Positions 27,273 to 37,900 of a stretch of 53,052 bases of DNA are shown here, piece by piece. Within the stretch, counting starts at the first letter, position 1. Every line of letters starts with the position of its first letter. The notes beneath the pieces were generated by a model. That model saw nothing but the letters and a program-made list of their open reading frames with translations, was not told the origin of the DNA and made no database searches. The DNA lies in NCBI GenBank assembly GCA_014584305.1, contig JACTND010000265.1:1-53052 (forward strand), read 5' to 3'. This stretch comes from Planctomycetota bacterium. GTDB lineage: Bacteria; Planctomycetota; Planctomycetia; Pirellulales; Pirellulaceae. The translations under genes were made by a program, and so were the position numbers.

Positions 27273-27824
27273 CTAAAAGCCTTGCACGACCAGCCGTCGC
27301 AGCCGCCGCTTGGCTTTCAACAATCGATATTCAATCGTCTTGACTTTGACTCCCATAAATTGAGAGAGTTGATCGTAAGTCCAATGTTCCGTGTATTTCA
27401 ACGTCAACAACTCCCGGTCGCGCGGGCTCAGTTTCGCTAGCGCCTGTTGAACGTTTTGCCGCTGCTCGCGCTCCAACAACCAATCCAAGGGAGACTGCGT
27501 CGTCGCTGCCGCGTCCAGTTGTTCGTGCGGGATCGTCACGGGCGACTTGCGGCCGTTGCGCCGATGGTGGTTGATGGCCTGTCGAACCGTCAGACGATAC
27601 AACCATGCCGGCACTTTGTTCTCGTCCACCGGCCGCGAGGCCTGCTTCCAAACCGCCAAGGCCACGTCTTGGAGCAAGTCATCCGCCGCATGCGCATCGC
27701 CGACCCGCGACCGCAAAACCTTGAGCATCCAAGGCCGATGGCGGTCCAATTGCTCGGTCCAATTAATGGGTTCGGCAATGGTTGGCAACATGTCGCGTTC
27801 AACTGTGCAGTGGCTTTCCGGCAT
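27273..27824 (-). CDS. ECF-type RNA polymerase sigma factor
   Basis: This 183-residue protein has sigma region 2 (DAHAADDLLQDVALAVWKQ near residue 44, then WLYRLTVRQAINHHRR) and region 4 (LAKLSPRDRELLTLKYTEHW, then the helix-turn-helix YDQLSQFMGVKVKTIEYRL). The basic tail KAKRRLRRLV closes it. This is the architecture of ECF (group 4) sigma factors. The ATG at 27824 has GGGGAG 9 nt upstream and is preferred over the TTG one codon earlier and the ATG 11 codons later. It heads an operon with the candidate anti-sigma gene and a PDZ gene. Confidence 0.93.
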   Translation of the reverse strand: MPESHCTVERDMLPTIAEPINWTEQLDRHRPWMLKVLRSRVGDAHAADDLLQDVALAVWKQASRPVDENKVPAWLYRLTVRQAINHHRRNGRKSPVTIPHEQLDAAATTQSPLDWLLEREQRQNVQQALAKLSPRDRELLTLKYTEHWTYDQLSQFMGVKVKTIEYRLLKAKRRLRRLVVQGF

Positions 27825-28034
27825 CAATAGTCGCTCCCCGCGCCGAATTCCCTAATACTGGCTGCCAAATGCGGAAACAGCATGTTAGCCGCGCGATTCC
27901 AACGCCTCCGGTCGCTCCACGCCGCGACGGCGTGCGCCAATTGTACGCGCGTTCGCTCCCCGGATTGGCAAACATCCGCTGACGATGAACAATAGCTGCC
28001 GGCACAAAAATCCCAGAAATTCGCTATTTTTGCT

Positions 28035-29546
28035 ATGTTTCCTATAGGTCGCCCCATCAATTCTTCGATCATTCAAGCCTGTCTGGAGGGGCCGGTGGCC
28101 GTCACGTTGGACGATACATCCCGCCACCGGATCGCCCAGAGCGAACAAACATTGGCCGCGATTGTTCGGGAACACCGGACGGTCTATGGGATCAACACCG
28201 GGTTCGGATTGCTGGCGGAAAAACGGATTCCGCCAGACGAGTTGGCTCAGCTGCAAGTCAATCTCGTTTTGTCCCATGCTTGCGGAACAGGTGCGTTGTT
28301 GCCCGCGCGCGTCGTCCGCCTGGCACTCCTGTTGAAAATCAAGTCCCTGGCCGCGGGATACTCCGGTGTCCGCTTGGAACTCGTACAGCGTCTAATCGAT
28401 TTGCTCAACGCCGACGCCCTGCCGAGCATTCCCTCCCAAGGATCGGTCGGCGCTAGCGGAGATCTGGCCCCGTTGGCGCACTTGGCGGCCGCGGTAATCG
28501 GCGTGGGGGAGATGCAGTACCAAGGGCAAATACGCCCGGCCTCTGACGTTCACTCACAACTCGGACTGAAGCCATTTGCGCTGGGCCCGAAAGAAGGGCT
28601 CGCGCTCCTGAATGGCACGCAGATCTCGGCGGCTTTGGCGTGGACCGGACTGTGCGACGCCCGTCGCATCTTTCAAGCCGCGGTGATCGCCGGCGCGATG
28701 AGCGTCGATGCGGCGATGGGGACGGACGCGCCGTTCGATCCGCGGATTCACGCCGTCCGTCCCTATCCCGGTCAACGGCAATTGGCCGAGTTGTATCGGC
28801 GCCTGTTGGCCGGCAGCGAGATACGGGAATCGCATCGCGATTGTTCGCGCGTGCAAGATCCGTATTCCCTCCGCTGCCAACCGCAAGTGATGGGCGCCGT
28901 GTTTGACCAAATGGATTACGTCGCCCGACAGTTGCTGTGCGAAGCTAACAGCGTGACCGACAATCCGCTCGTCTTTCCGGAATCCGGCGCGAGCCTGTCG
29001 GGGGGGAATTTTCATGCGCAACCCGTGGCGTTTGCCGCCGACGCGCTGGCGATCGCGATTTGCGAAATCGGTTCCTTAAGCGAACGGCGGATCGCGTTGT
29101 TGATTGACCGACACCTGTCCCACTTGCCACCGTTTTTGATTGAGCATGGCGGGCTGCACTCCGGTTTCATGATCCCGCAAGTTACTGCCGCGGCGCTGGT
29201 AAGTGAAAACAAGTCACTGGCCTACCCGTCGTCAGTCGATAGCCTGCCAACGTCAGCTAATCAGGAGGACCATGTCAGCATGGCGACGTATGCCGCGCGA
29301 CGCACCATCGATATGGCGCGCAACGCCGGGGCGATTGTGGCCATCGAACTCTTGGCGGCGGCGCAAGGAATCGATCTCCGCCGCCCTCTCGTCACGTCGC
29401 CGCTCTTGCAACGCGCCCATGCCGTCATTCGCAACGCTGTCCCTTTCTACGACCGCGACCGGTTTTTTGCACCCGATATCGAGCACGTCCGTCAACTCGT
29501 CATGTCGGGCGCCTGCGAATCGCTGGCCGAGATAGACTGGAGTTAA
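28035..29546 (+). CDS. hutH: Histidine ammonia-lyase
   Basis: This 503-residue enzyme removes ammonia from histidine to give urocanate. The MIO cofactor precursor A140-S141-G142 is in SVGASGDLAPL. Y51 in VYGINTGFG and H81 in NLVLSHACGTG line the active site, and DPYSLRCQPQVMGAVFDQ is characteristic of HutH rather than of phenylalanine ammonia-lyase. H81 also argues against a tyrosine- or phenylalanine-specific enzyme. No hutU, hutI or hutG is adjacent, so any degradation pathway is split or the enzyme has another role. The ATG at 28035 lacks a clear Shine-Dalgarno sequence. It is transcribed divergently from the ECF sigma gene, with a 210-bp shared upstream region. Confidence 0.94.
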   Translation: MFPIGRPINSSIIQACLEGPVAVTLDDTSRHRIAQSEQTLAAIVREHRTVYGINTGFGLLAEKRIPPDELAQLQVNLVLSHACGTGALLPARVVRLALLLKIKSLAAGYSGVRLELVQRLIDLLNADALPSIPSQGSVGASGDLAPLAHLAAAVIGVGEMQYQGQIRPASDVHSQLGLKPFALGPKEGLALLNGTQISAALAWTGLCDARRIFQAAVIAGAMSVDAAMGTDAPFDPRIHAVRPYPGQRQLAELYRRLLAGSEIRESHRDCSRVQDPYSLRCQPQVMGAVFDQMDYVARQLLCEANSVTDNPLVFPESGASLSGGNFHAQPVAFAADALAIAICEIGSLSERRIALLIDRHLSHLPPFLIEHGGLHSGFMIPQVTAAALVSENKSLAYPSSVDSLPTSANQEDHVSMATYAARRTIDMARNAGAIVAIELLAAAQGIDLRRPLVTSPLLQRAHAVIRNAVPFYDRDRFFAPDIEHVRQLVMSGACESLAEIDWS

Positions 29547-29906
29547 TCCGCAAACCCCACTGGGGAAGGGCGCGCCTCGCGCGCTCGGCACGGGTCTGCC
29601 GACCCCGCCGAAACGCATGAACGCAAGTCTCCATTGAGTGTCATTTTTCCCGCCAGTTCGTCTAGTAACGCGAGAGAGAAAGGAGACATTCGGTGAAGCG
29701 CTCGCGCGGGGTCAGAAGCCGCACAACTAGGGTTGCGGGCGACGCCAACCGGAGGCCAATCGTTCGGAAATGCATGGGCGCGTTCGATCGCGTATTGCCC
29801 TTGTCGGAATGCCAGCCGGGTTACAGCAGCTATTGCCGATCGTGCTATAATACCCACATCCAGATGATGTTCACGTCAAGGCAGTGTGGCAACCGTTTCG
29901 AAGCGT
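29547..29906. other. Intergenic region with tandem hairpins after hutH
   Basis: Right after hutH three short hairpins lie end to end at 29555-29602: CCCC-ACT-GGGG, GCGCGC-CTC-GCGCGC and TCGGCA-CGGGTC-TGCCGA. No T-run follows, so this is either a weak terminator or a palindromic repeat. Further on, GTG at 29693 has a good AGGAGA upstream and opens a frame that runs into nfeD in another phase. A promoter is proposed at 29843-29851. Confidence 0.5.
29843..29851 (+). promoter_or_regulatory. Extended -10 promoter candidate for the NfeD gene
   Basis: TGCTATAAT is a perfect extended -10 element. The best -35 partner, TTACAG at 29821, is poor and 19 bp away, as tolerated by extended -10 promoters. 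Transcription would begin near 29858, about 50 bp upstream of the ATG at 29907. Confidence 0.45.
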
Positions 29907-30485
29907 ATGGACCCGATTTACTGGGCGATTGTTCTGTTGGTATTGGGGATTCTCGTTGTCCTCTTGGAATTCATCATTCCTTCGGGCGGAGTCTTGGGCG
30001 TGACTGCTGCCACGATGCTGGGGGCGGGCGTTGTCGTGGCGTTTATGCACAGCGTGACCGCGGGGACCATCGCCTTGATCGCGTTAGCCATCACATTGCC
30101 ATCGCTGTTTGTGGCCTTCGTCAACATTTGGCCTTCGACGCCGCTAGGCAAAAGAATTCTGCTTGGTGCGCAATCCAGACAAGACGTTTTGCCTCCCGAC
30201 CACATTCAAACCCCTTACGAAAAACTAGTGGGCCGCAAGGGAACCGCCAAAACGAAAATGCTCCCCAGTGGCATCATTCTCGTCGATGGTCGCCCCTACG
30301 ACGCAGTCAGCGACGGCTTTGCAATCGAACCGGGAGACCCGATCCGCGTGATCGGCATCCGTATGAACCGCTTGATTATTCAGCCCTACGATCCGGCCGA
30401 TGACCTGCCGGCCGACTTCAGCGGCGACAAGACTCTCGAGAAAACACTCGATGAACTGGGAATTGATGGACTCGACCGCGACTAG
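29907..30485 (+). CDS. NfeD-like membrane protein
   Basis: This 192-residue protein has an N-terminal membrane domain (MDPIYWAIVLLVLGILVVLLEF at the start, then VLGVTAATMLGAGVVVAF and TIALIALAITLPSLFVAF) and a C-terminal OB-fold-like domain with LVGRKGTAKTKMLPSGIILVDGRPYDA and GDPIRVIGI. The pairing of a V-x-x-x-E-F-I-x-P-S-x-G-x-L-G helix with the OB domain is the NfeD signature. NfeD proteins usually work with stomatin-like (SPFH) proteins in membrane microdomains, but no such gene is adjacent. A GTG at 29886 would add seven residues (AAGG lies 4 nt before it); I prefer the ATG. Confidence 0.88.
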   Translation: MDPIYWAIVLLVLGILVVLLEFIIPSGGVLGVTAATMLGAGVVVAFMHSVTAGTIALIALAITLPSLFVAFVNIWPSTPLGKRILLGAQSRQDVLPPDHIQTPYEKLVGRKGTAKTKMLPSGIILVDGRPYDAVSDGFAIEPGDPIRVIGIRMNRLIIQPYDPADDLPADFSGDKTLEKTLDELGIDGLDRD

Positions 30486-30641
30486 TCTAGGCGTTTGGAT
30501 CGGTTGACCACTTGCGGCCGTGCACTTCAGCAAGTCGTCCGATGGTTCAACCGCGCCTTTGTGATTCGCTGGGTTGGTCTCAGTCGATTCAACAGTGGAA
30601 ACCAAAGATTTCAAACTTTAGATTTCAATATCTATCTGACA

Positions 30642-31799
30642 ATGATCATCAATGTGTCGCTCCGCAACATCCGGTTGATTTGGCTCTTCGCAATCCTGAT
30701 TACAGGAATTTCTCCCGTTCCCGTAGCCGGACAAAACACCTCATTCCACATCCCTGTTTACGATTGGAATGATCGAACCGACTTGCACGTCGTCGTTGAT
30801 CGTCAACCAGGTCAATATCTCGGCCACCCCACGACAGTGTTGCTCGAGGATGGCCACACCATTTTGTGCGTCTATCCAAAAGGTCATGGTCGCGGCCCGA
30901 TAGTCCTGAAAAAGAGTCTCAATGGCGGCCTCACCTGGTCCGAGCGTTTGCCCACGCCCACAAGTTGGGAAACATCGCGCGAAACACCCACCATTCATCG
31001 TGTCGTAGATGCCGCTGGCCAGAAAAAGCTGATCCTTTTCAGTGGCTTGTTCCCGGTGCGGATGGCCGTCAGCGACGACAACGGACAAACTTGGTCCGAA
31101 CTGGAACCGGTCGGCGCGTGGGGGGGCATTGTAGCGATGGCCTCCGTCATCGAACGGAAAACTGGTCCCGGACACTACCTGGCGTTGTTCCATGACGACG
31201 GTCGGTATTTTCGCGCGGACGGCCAAGCGCACGGTGTATTCACGTTGTACCAAACGCAATCGTACGATGGTGGACGATCCTGGTCGGAACCGACGGCAAT
31301 CTTTCAATCGGGTGACGTTCACCTCTGCGAACCCGGCGCGTTCCGGTCGCCGGATGGAAAACAAATTGCGGTGCTGCTGAGGGAGAATCGGAGACTCAAA
31401 AATTCACACGTCATGTTCTCCGACGACGAAGGGGCCACCTGGTCTGAGCCGCGCGAAGTTCACTCGGCTTTAACTGGTGATCGGCACGTCGCCCGCTACG
31501 CGCCCGATGGCCGCTTGGTGGTTTCTTTTCGCGATTACCCACCCCAAGGTGCTGTCAGTCCCACTGCCGGCGATTGGGTTGGCTGGGTCGGTCGGTATGA
31601 AGATATCTTCGCCGGGAAACCCGGTGAATGTCGCATCCGATTCAAAGATAATCACCACGGGTGGGATTGCGCCTATTCGGGTTTGGAACTCCTCCCCGAT
31701 GGTACCTTCGTTGCGACCACGTATGGCTACTGGACACCCGGCGAACAGCCGTACATTCTTGCAGTGCGATTTAAAATGGACGATATCGGCCAGAGGTAG
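30642..31799 (+). CDS. Exported sialidase-fold (BNR/Asp-box) protein
   Basis: This 385-residue protein has a signal peptide (MIINVSLRNIRLIWLFAILI, cleavage near PVAGQ) and several Asp-box repeats that mark a six-bladed beta-propeller: SLNGGLTWSE, SDDNGQTWSE, SYDGGRSWSEP and SDDEGATWSEP. The layout matches exo-alpha-sialidase-like proteins of the GH33/BNR group. Several arginines that could form the carboxylate-binding triad are present (ETPTIHR, RHVARYAPDGR), but I cannot confirm catalysis. The ATG at 30642 directly precedes the signal peptide; longer in-frame starts from 30495 would bury it. Substrate is uncertain because many planctomycete BNR proteins are not sialidases. Confidence 0.85.
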   Translation: MIINVSLRNIRLIWLFAILITGISPVPVAGQNTSFHIPVYDWNDRTDLHVVVDRQPGQYLGHPTTVLLEDGHTILCVYPKGHGRGPIVLKKSLNGGLTWSERLPTPTSWETSRETPTIHRVVDAAGQKKLILFSGLFPVRMAVSDDNGQTWSELEPVGAWGGIVAMASVIERKTGPGHYLALFHDDGRYFRADGQAHGVFTLYQTQSYDGGRSWSEPTAIFQSGDVHLCEPGAFRSPDGKQIAVLLRENRRLKNSHVMFSDDEGATWSEPREVHSALTGDRHVARYAPDGRLVVSFRDYPPQGAVSPTAGDWVGWVGRYEDIFAGKPGECRIRFKDNHHGWDCAYSGLELLPDGTFVATTYGYWTPGEQPYILAVRFKMDDIGQR

Positions 31800-31945
31800 G
31801 TCTCAGGCACTGCGCCGCCTGCGTCAGGATAGCTCGACCCTGGCAAAACCGATCGATTCCTGAGACAATCGTGTGGGAACTCCCGCCAATCGAGGTGCGT
31901 CGGAATGCCTGTTTGCAAGAACGAATTAAGGAGCCCTGTTCACCC

Positions 31946-34900
31946 ATGTTGTCGCGAATTCTCTACCTGGCCATTGTTACCTCATTGGGGTTATTCGCTT
32001 GGAATCAGCCGATGAGCCCCACGAAAACATCCCGACATTCCGATCCCGCACAGCGGCAAATTGCCGATAAAAAATTCTCGGATGGGAACTATCGCGATGC
32101 GCTGGAAATCTATTTGAAATTGGCGCGCAGCCCCGACGCGCGCGGAGTGACGCTCGCCTCGGACTTCAACCGCATCGGCGCCTGCCTGACCAACTTGCAA
32201 CGCATCCACGAATGGGATGCGATTCGCGAAGAATTGATCGCATCGCATCCTGACGACTGGCGTCTCTTGTCCGCGGCTGCCGAGTCGTATGGGAACACCG
32301 AACACTACGGATTTTGGGTCGCGGGCGAGTTTGTCCGCGGCCAACAGCGTGGCGGCGGTGCTTGGGCTAACGCTTCCGAACGGGATCGCGTTCGCGCGCT
32401 GCAACTCTACCTCGCCGCGCAAGACAAGATGCTGGCAGATGGCGAAGCGACAGGTGAAACCAAGGCACAGTTTTACCTAGGGTGGGCCGCTGCGCTCCGT
32501 TTTGACCGCGACGACTTTACTTCCTGGCGGCTGCAAGTATTGACCGATGTCGAAACGCTCCCCGATGTGGAAGTCTATGGTGAGGGCTATCACCCTTGGT
32601 GGGGCCGCTGGGGAGGTGAACCCAGCAAGGGGGCGCCGGTGGATGCGGAGGGAAATCCCGTATTCTATTCCGTTCCGACTGCCTGGGCCGAATCCGCCAA
32701 CGACGGACAGCGCTGGCGCTGGTGCTTGGAACAAGCCGCCGAGCACGACCACAATCAACGAAGCCATGTCGATTGGGCCTTCGCCAGTTTTCTCCACGCA
32801 CAGTTCGGCGTACAGACGATGGCCCATTGGGGAATCAACCTGCCGCGCTCCGAAGAGGGCGAAGCGGATCGATCTGACGAGCCCGCAGCCAATCCATTCG
32901 CGCTCCATTCGTTAGCCGAGACGGAAACTATCGCCCGCTTGGCGACCGGCGTCAAACGCATCTCGCTTCCCGATGAATTCAACCCGATCCGATGGTTCCA
33001 AAAAATCGCTGAGTCCAAATCCGCTTATCAGGCCAACGCCATCGAAATACTCGGTGGCATCTTCGAGGACCGCCAACAATATCCCCGCGCGGCCGAGTAC
33101 TGGCGGCAAGCCATTGAACGCTTCGGCACCAACGATTTCCGCCGTGACCGACTAACGCAGATCGTCGATCCTTGGGGACGATTTGAGCCGATTATGACGC
33201 AACCAGCCGGAGCAGGCGCAACCATTGACTACCGGTTCCGCAATGGCCAAGAAGTGGCGTTCACCGCGCACCGCTTGAAAATCGATGAACTGCTCAAAGA
33301 CATCAAAACGTATCTGAATTCCAAACCGCGCGAACTCGATTGGCAACAAATCCAATTCGAAACCATCGGCCAAAACTTGGTCGAAGGGAACCGCCGCAAG
33401 TACCAGGGGGAACAGGTCGCTCAGTGGAATCTCCGTCTCGAACCGCGGCCCAAACATTTCGATCGCCGAGTCACAGTCAATACGCCTTTGCAAAAGGCAG
33501 GCGCGTATTTGCTGACCGCGCAAATGAAAAACGGCAATACCAGCCACGTCGTGATCTGGATCGATGATCTGGCACTACTCCGCAAGCCGGGGAGCGGGCA
33601 ATACATCTATTACGTGGCCGATGCAGTTAGCGGTCAGCCAGTGGCCGGTGCCAATGTCGAGTTCTTCGGCTGGCGCACCACGTGGGAACAAAACGGCCGC
33701 GTGCAGCGACTGTTGACCACGAACTTCGCGGAGAACTCCGACGCTGACGGATTAATCGTCACGGACCCGAAGCTGTTCGACCAGAATTTCCAATGGTTGA
33801 CGATCGCCCGCACTGGGGACGGCCGCATGGCCTTCATGGGTTTTCAAGGCGCATGGGCCAGCCACTACTCGGTGGACAAATTTCGGCAAAGCCGCGTCTA
33901 TGGTATCACCGATCGGCCAATCTACCGCCCCAATCAAAAGCTGTATTACAAGTTCTGGCTGCGCGAAGTGAATTACCAAGACGACGATCGCAACCCGTTC
34001 GCGAACATGCCCGTAAAAGTGACCATTACCGATCCGCAAGGGACCGAAGTCTTCAGTCAATTGACCGAAACCGACCAGGCCGGCGGAGTGGCGGGCGAAT
34101 ACTCGTTGCCAGCGGGAGCGCCATTGGGAAGTTACCAAATCCTGATCCACCACGCGGCGGACAATGCGCTCATCGCGGGCTCGATCGCCTTTCGCGTTGA
34201 AGAGTACAAGAAACCCGAGTTTGAAGTCGCCATCGAATCGCCGGACAAACCCGTTCGGCTTGGGGACACGATTCCCGTCAAAATCGTTGCGAAATACTAC
34301 TTCGGCGGCGCCGTAACCAACGCCAAGGTGAAATACAAAGTTCATCGCACCAAGAAAGACCAACGCTGGTATCCAATTCGAAGGTGGGATTGGTTGTATG
34401 GTCCGGGATATTGGTGGTACGCCCCCGATACCGCTTGGTATCCGGGCTATAAACACTGGGGTTGTTTAGGCCCGGTCCCCTTCTGGTGGGGTTATAGTCC
34501 CGATCCGCCGGAACTCGTGTTGGACGAAGAAGGGGCCATCGGACCCGATGGTACGCTAACATTTGCAATCGACACGGCACTGGCCAAGACGCTCCATTCC
34601 GACACCGACCATGAGTACACGATCACGGCCGAAGTCGTCGATGCTTCGCGGCGCACGATCGTCGGTGGTGGTAGCGTGGTTGTGGCCCGCGCGCCGTTCA
34701 AAGTCTTCTGTTGGCTCGATCGCGGTTACGTCCGCGCCGGAGACGTCTTCGCGGCCCATTTCTCGGCCCGCACTGCCGACGGCAAGCCGGTCGTCGGTCA
34801 AGGCGAATTGAAATTGCTGAAAATCAAATACGCCGCGGACGGAACCCCGGAAGAATCCTTAGCCGAATCGTGGACGCTCAACACCGGCGACGACGGAACC

Positions 34901-37900
34901 TGCGCACAACAGATCCGCGCCGCACAGCCGGGACAATATCGTATCTCCTACCTCTTGGATGATGGTCAAGGAAACCGCATCGAAGGGGGCCAATTATTGA
35001 CCGTCATCGGCCAGGGATACACAGGTGCGGAGTTCCGCTTCAACGATCTGGAGCTGATTGTCGAACAAGCGGAATACAATCCAGGGGACAAAGTACGAGT
35101 TTTGATCAATACCAATCGTTTGGATGCGACCGTCTTGTTGTGGATTCGACCCGCCAACGGCGTTTACCAAGGTAAACCGGTCGTGCTCCGCCTGAAAGGC
35201 AAAAGCACAGTGCACGAAATCCCCGTTTCATCCGACGACATGCCGAACTTTTTTGTCGAAGCGACCACGATCAGCGGCGCCAAATGGCATCAGGTGATGC
35301 GCGAAATCGTCGTTCCGCCTGTTCAACGCGTCCTCAACGTGGCGATCGAGCCCTCCAGCGAACAGTATCTGCCCGGCGCGGAGGCAACCGTGCGTTTGAA
35401 ACTGACTGACTTGAACGGCGAGCCGTTCGTCGGCGCGCTCGTCATGACGATGTATGACCGCGCCATCGAGTACATTTCCGGTGGTTCGAACGTGCCGGAG
35501 ATGCGCGAGTTCTTCTGGAAATGGCGGCGGCACCATCATCCGCAAGCGGAAACCAGTTTGGGCCGCTGGTCGAACAATTTGGTCAAGAGCGGGCAGAAAT
35601 GGATGGCTGATATCGGAGTCTTTGGCTTCATGTCCGCGGATGCGCAAGAGGAACGAGCTGATTTCAATGCATTGGGTGGTGGTGCTGATCTTCATTTCCA
35701 CTTGGGCCAGCGCAATCGCAGCAGCCTGCGCGGTAATGCTCCCGGTGCAATGGACGTTGACTCATTGGCCGCGGCTCCGTCCATGGAAATGGCAAAAAGC
35801 GGCGCCGCTGACGATGGCGGTGGCGGCGCGCCAGAACTCGCGCCGGTAACCGTGCGCACGGAGTTCGCCGACGCTGCGTATTGGAACGCCAACATCCAAA
35901 CCGACGCGGACGGAACCGCCGAAGTCTCGATCAAGATGCCGGAGAACCTTACCGGTTGGAAGATCCGCACCTGGGCACTCGGTGCGGGATCACGCGTCGG
36001 AGAGGCGACTACCGAAGTCGTCACGGCCAAGAACATCATGGTCCGTTTGCAAGCGCCGCGCTTCTTCGTCGAAAAAGACGAGGTTGTCTTGTCGGCCGTG
36101 GTTCACAACTACCTCGAGACCGCGAAGACGGCGCGGGTCGTTCTTGATCTGAGCGGCGATACGTTGCACGCGGTCGATTCGATCGAACAAGCCGTGGATA
36201 TCCCCGCTGGTGGCGACGTCCGCGTCGACTGGCGCGTCAAAGTCGTGCGCGAAGGCGAAGCAGCCATCACCATGTCGGCGCTGACCGATGTCGAATCTGA
36301 CGCCATGCAAATGAGGTTCCCTGTCTTCGTTCACGGGATGCTGAAAACCGAATCGTTCAGTAACGTGGTTCGCGTCGATCAAGATGCGACACACATCGAC
36401 TTTACCGTTCCTCACGAACGGCGCCCGGAACAATCGCGCTTGGAGATTCGTTTCTCGCCAACGTTGGCCGGCGCGATGGTCGATGCCCTCCCCTACCTGG
36501 CGGATTACCCCTACGGCTGCACCGAGCAGACGCTCAATCGCTTTCTACCAACGGTGATCACGCAGAATATCTTGAAGCGCATGAACCTCGATCTGGCGGC
36601 GATCCGCGACAAGCGGACGAACCTGAACGCGCAGGAGATCGGCGATCCCCGCGAGCGGGCCGCCCAATGGAAACGCTTCGATCGCAATCCGGTATTCGAC
36701 GAAGCGGAAGTCGAACGGATGGTTAAACAAGGCGTTCGCGACTTGACGGCCATGCAATGCAGCGACGGCGGATGGGGCTGGTTCTCCGGATACGGCGAAC
36801 GGAGCTATCCGCACACGACGGCTGTGGTCGTGCATGGGTTGCAATTGGCCAAGGAAAACGGCGTGGCCCTGGTCCCCGAAGTGCTCGAACGGGGAGTGGC
36901 TTGGATGCGGAACTATCAACAGGAACAAGTGGCTTTGTTGAAAGAAGGAGATCGCCTCCGCAATCTCCCCAGTGATCAATGGCCCCGCAATCCGCGCTAC
37001 AAATTGCAAGCCGACAACCTCGACGCATTGGTGTACATGGTCTTGCTCGATGCGGACGTCACGAACGCCGCGATGGGTGACTACTTGTATCGCGATCGTT
37101 TGAAACTCAGCCTGTACGGCATGGCGTTGTTCGGCCTGGCCCTGGACAAACAGCAAAACGTCGAACGCCGCGATATGCTTATTCAGAACATTGACCAATT
37201 CGTCAAAGTCGATGAGGAGAATCAGACGGCCTACATCGATTTGCCAAACCACGCATCGTACTGGTGGTATTGGTACGGCGATTCCATCGAAGCCAATGCC
37301 TACTATTTGAAGCTCTTGTCTCGCGTCAATCCGGGCGATCCCAAAGCGGCGGGCCTGGTGAAGTACCTGCTCAACAACCGACGGCACGGGACCTATTGGA
37401 ACAGCACGCGCGACACAGCTGTCTGTATTGAAGCGCTGGCCGACTACGTGCAACGGAGCGGCGAAGACCGACCGGAGATGACGGTCGAAATTTGGCTAGA
37501 TGGCGAAATGAAGAGGGCCGTCGAGATCACACCGGAGGTGCTGTTCCAGTTTGACAACACGTTCGTCGTCGCAGGAACCGACTTGACGGACGGTGCGCAC
37601 CGCGTCGAGATTCGCCGCCGAGGCCAAGGGCCAGTCTATGTCAACGCCTATGTCACCAATTTTACGCTGGAAGATTTCATTACGTCGGCCGGCTTGGAGA
37701 TCAAGGTCCAGCGCAAGGTCTATAAACTAGTCCAGCGCCAGGGAGCCGACGCCACGGTGCAAGGTGATCGCGGTCAGGCAATCGACCAGAAAGTTGAAAA
37801 ATACGATCGGGTGGAATTGCAGAACTTGTCCGAATTAGTCAGCGGCGATTTGATCGAAATCGAATTGGAGATCGAATCGAAGAACGATTACGAGTACGTG

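Noticed and set aside
36545-37453. 302-codon minus-strand frame
   Set aside because: Antisense to the thioester/toroid part of the macroglobulin, which is conserved in the plus frame.
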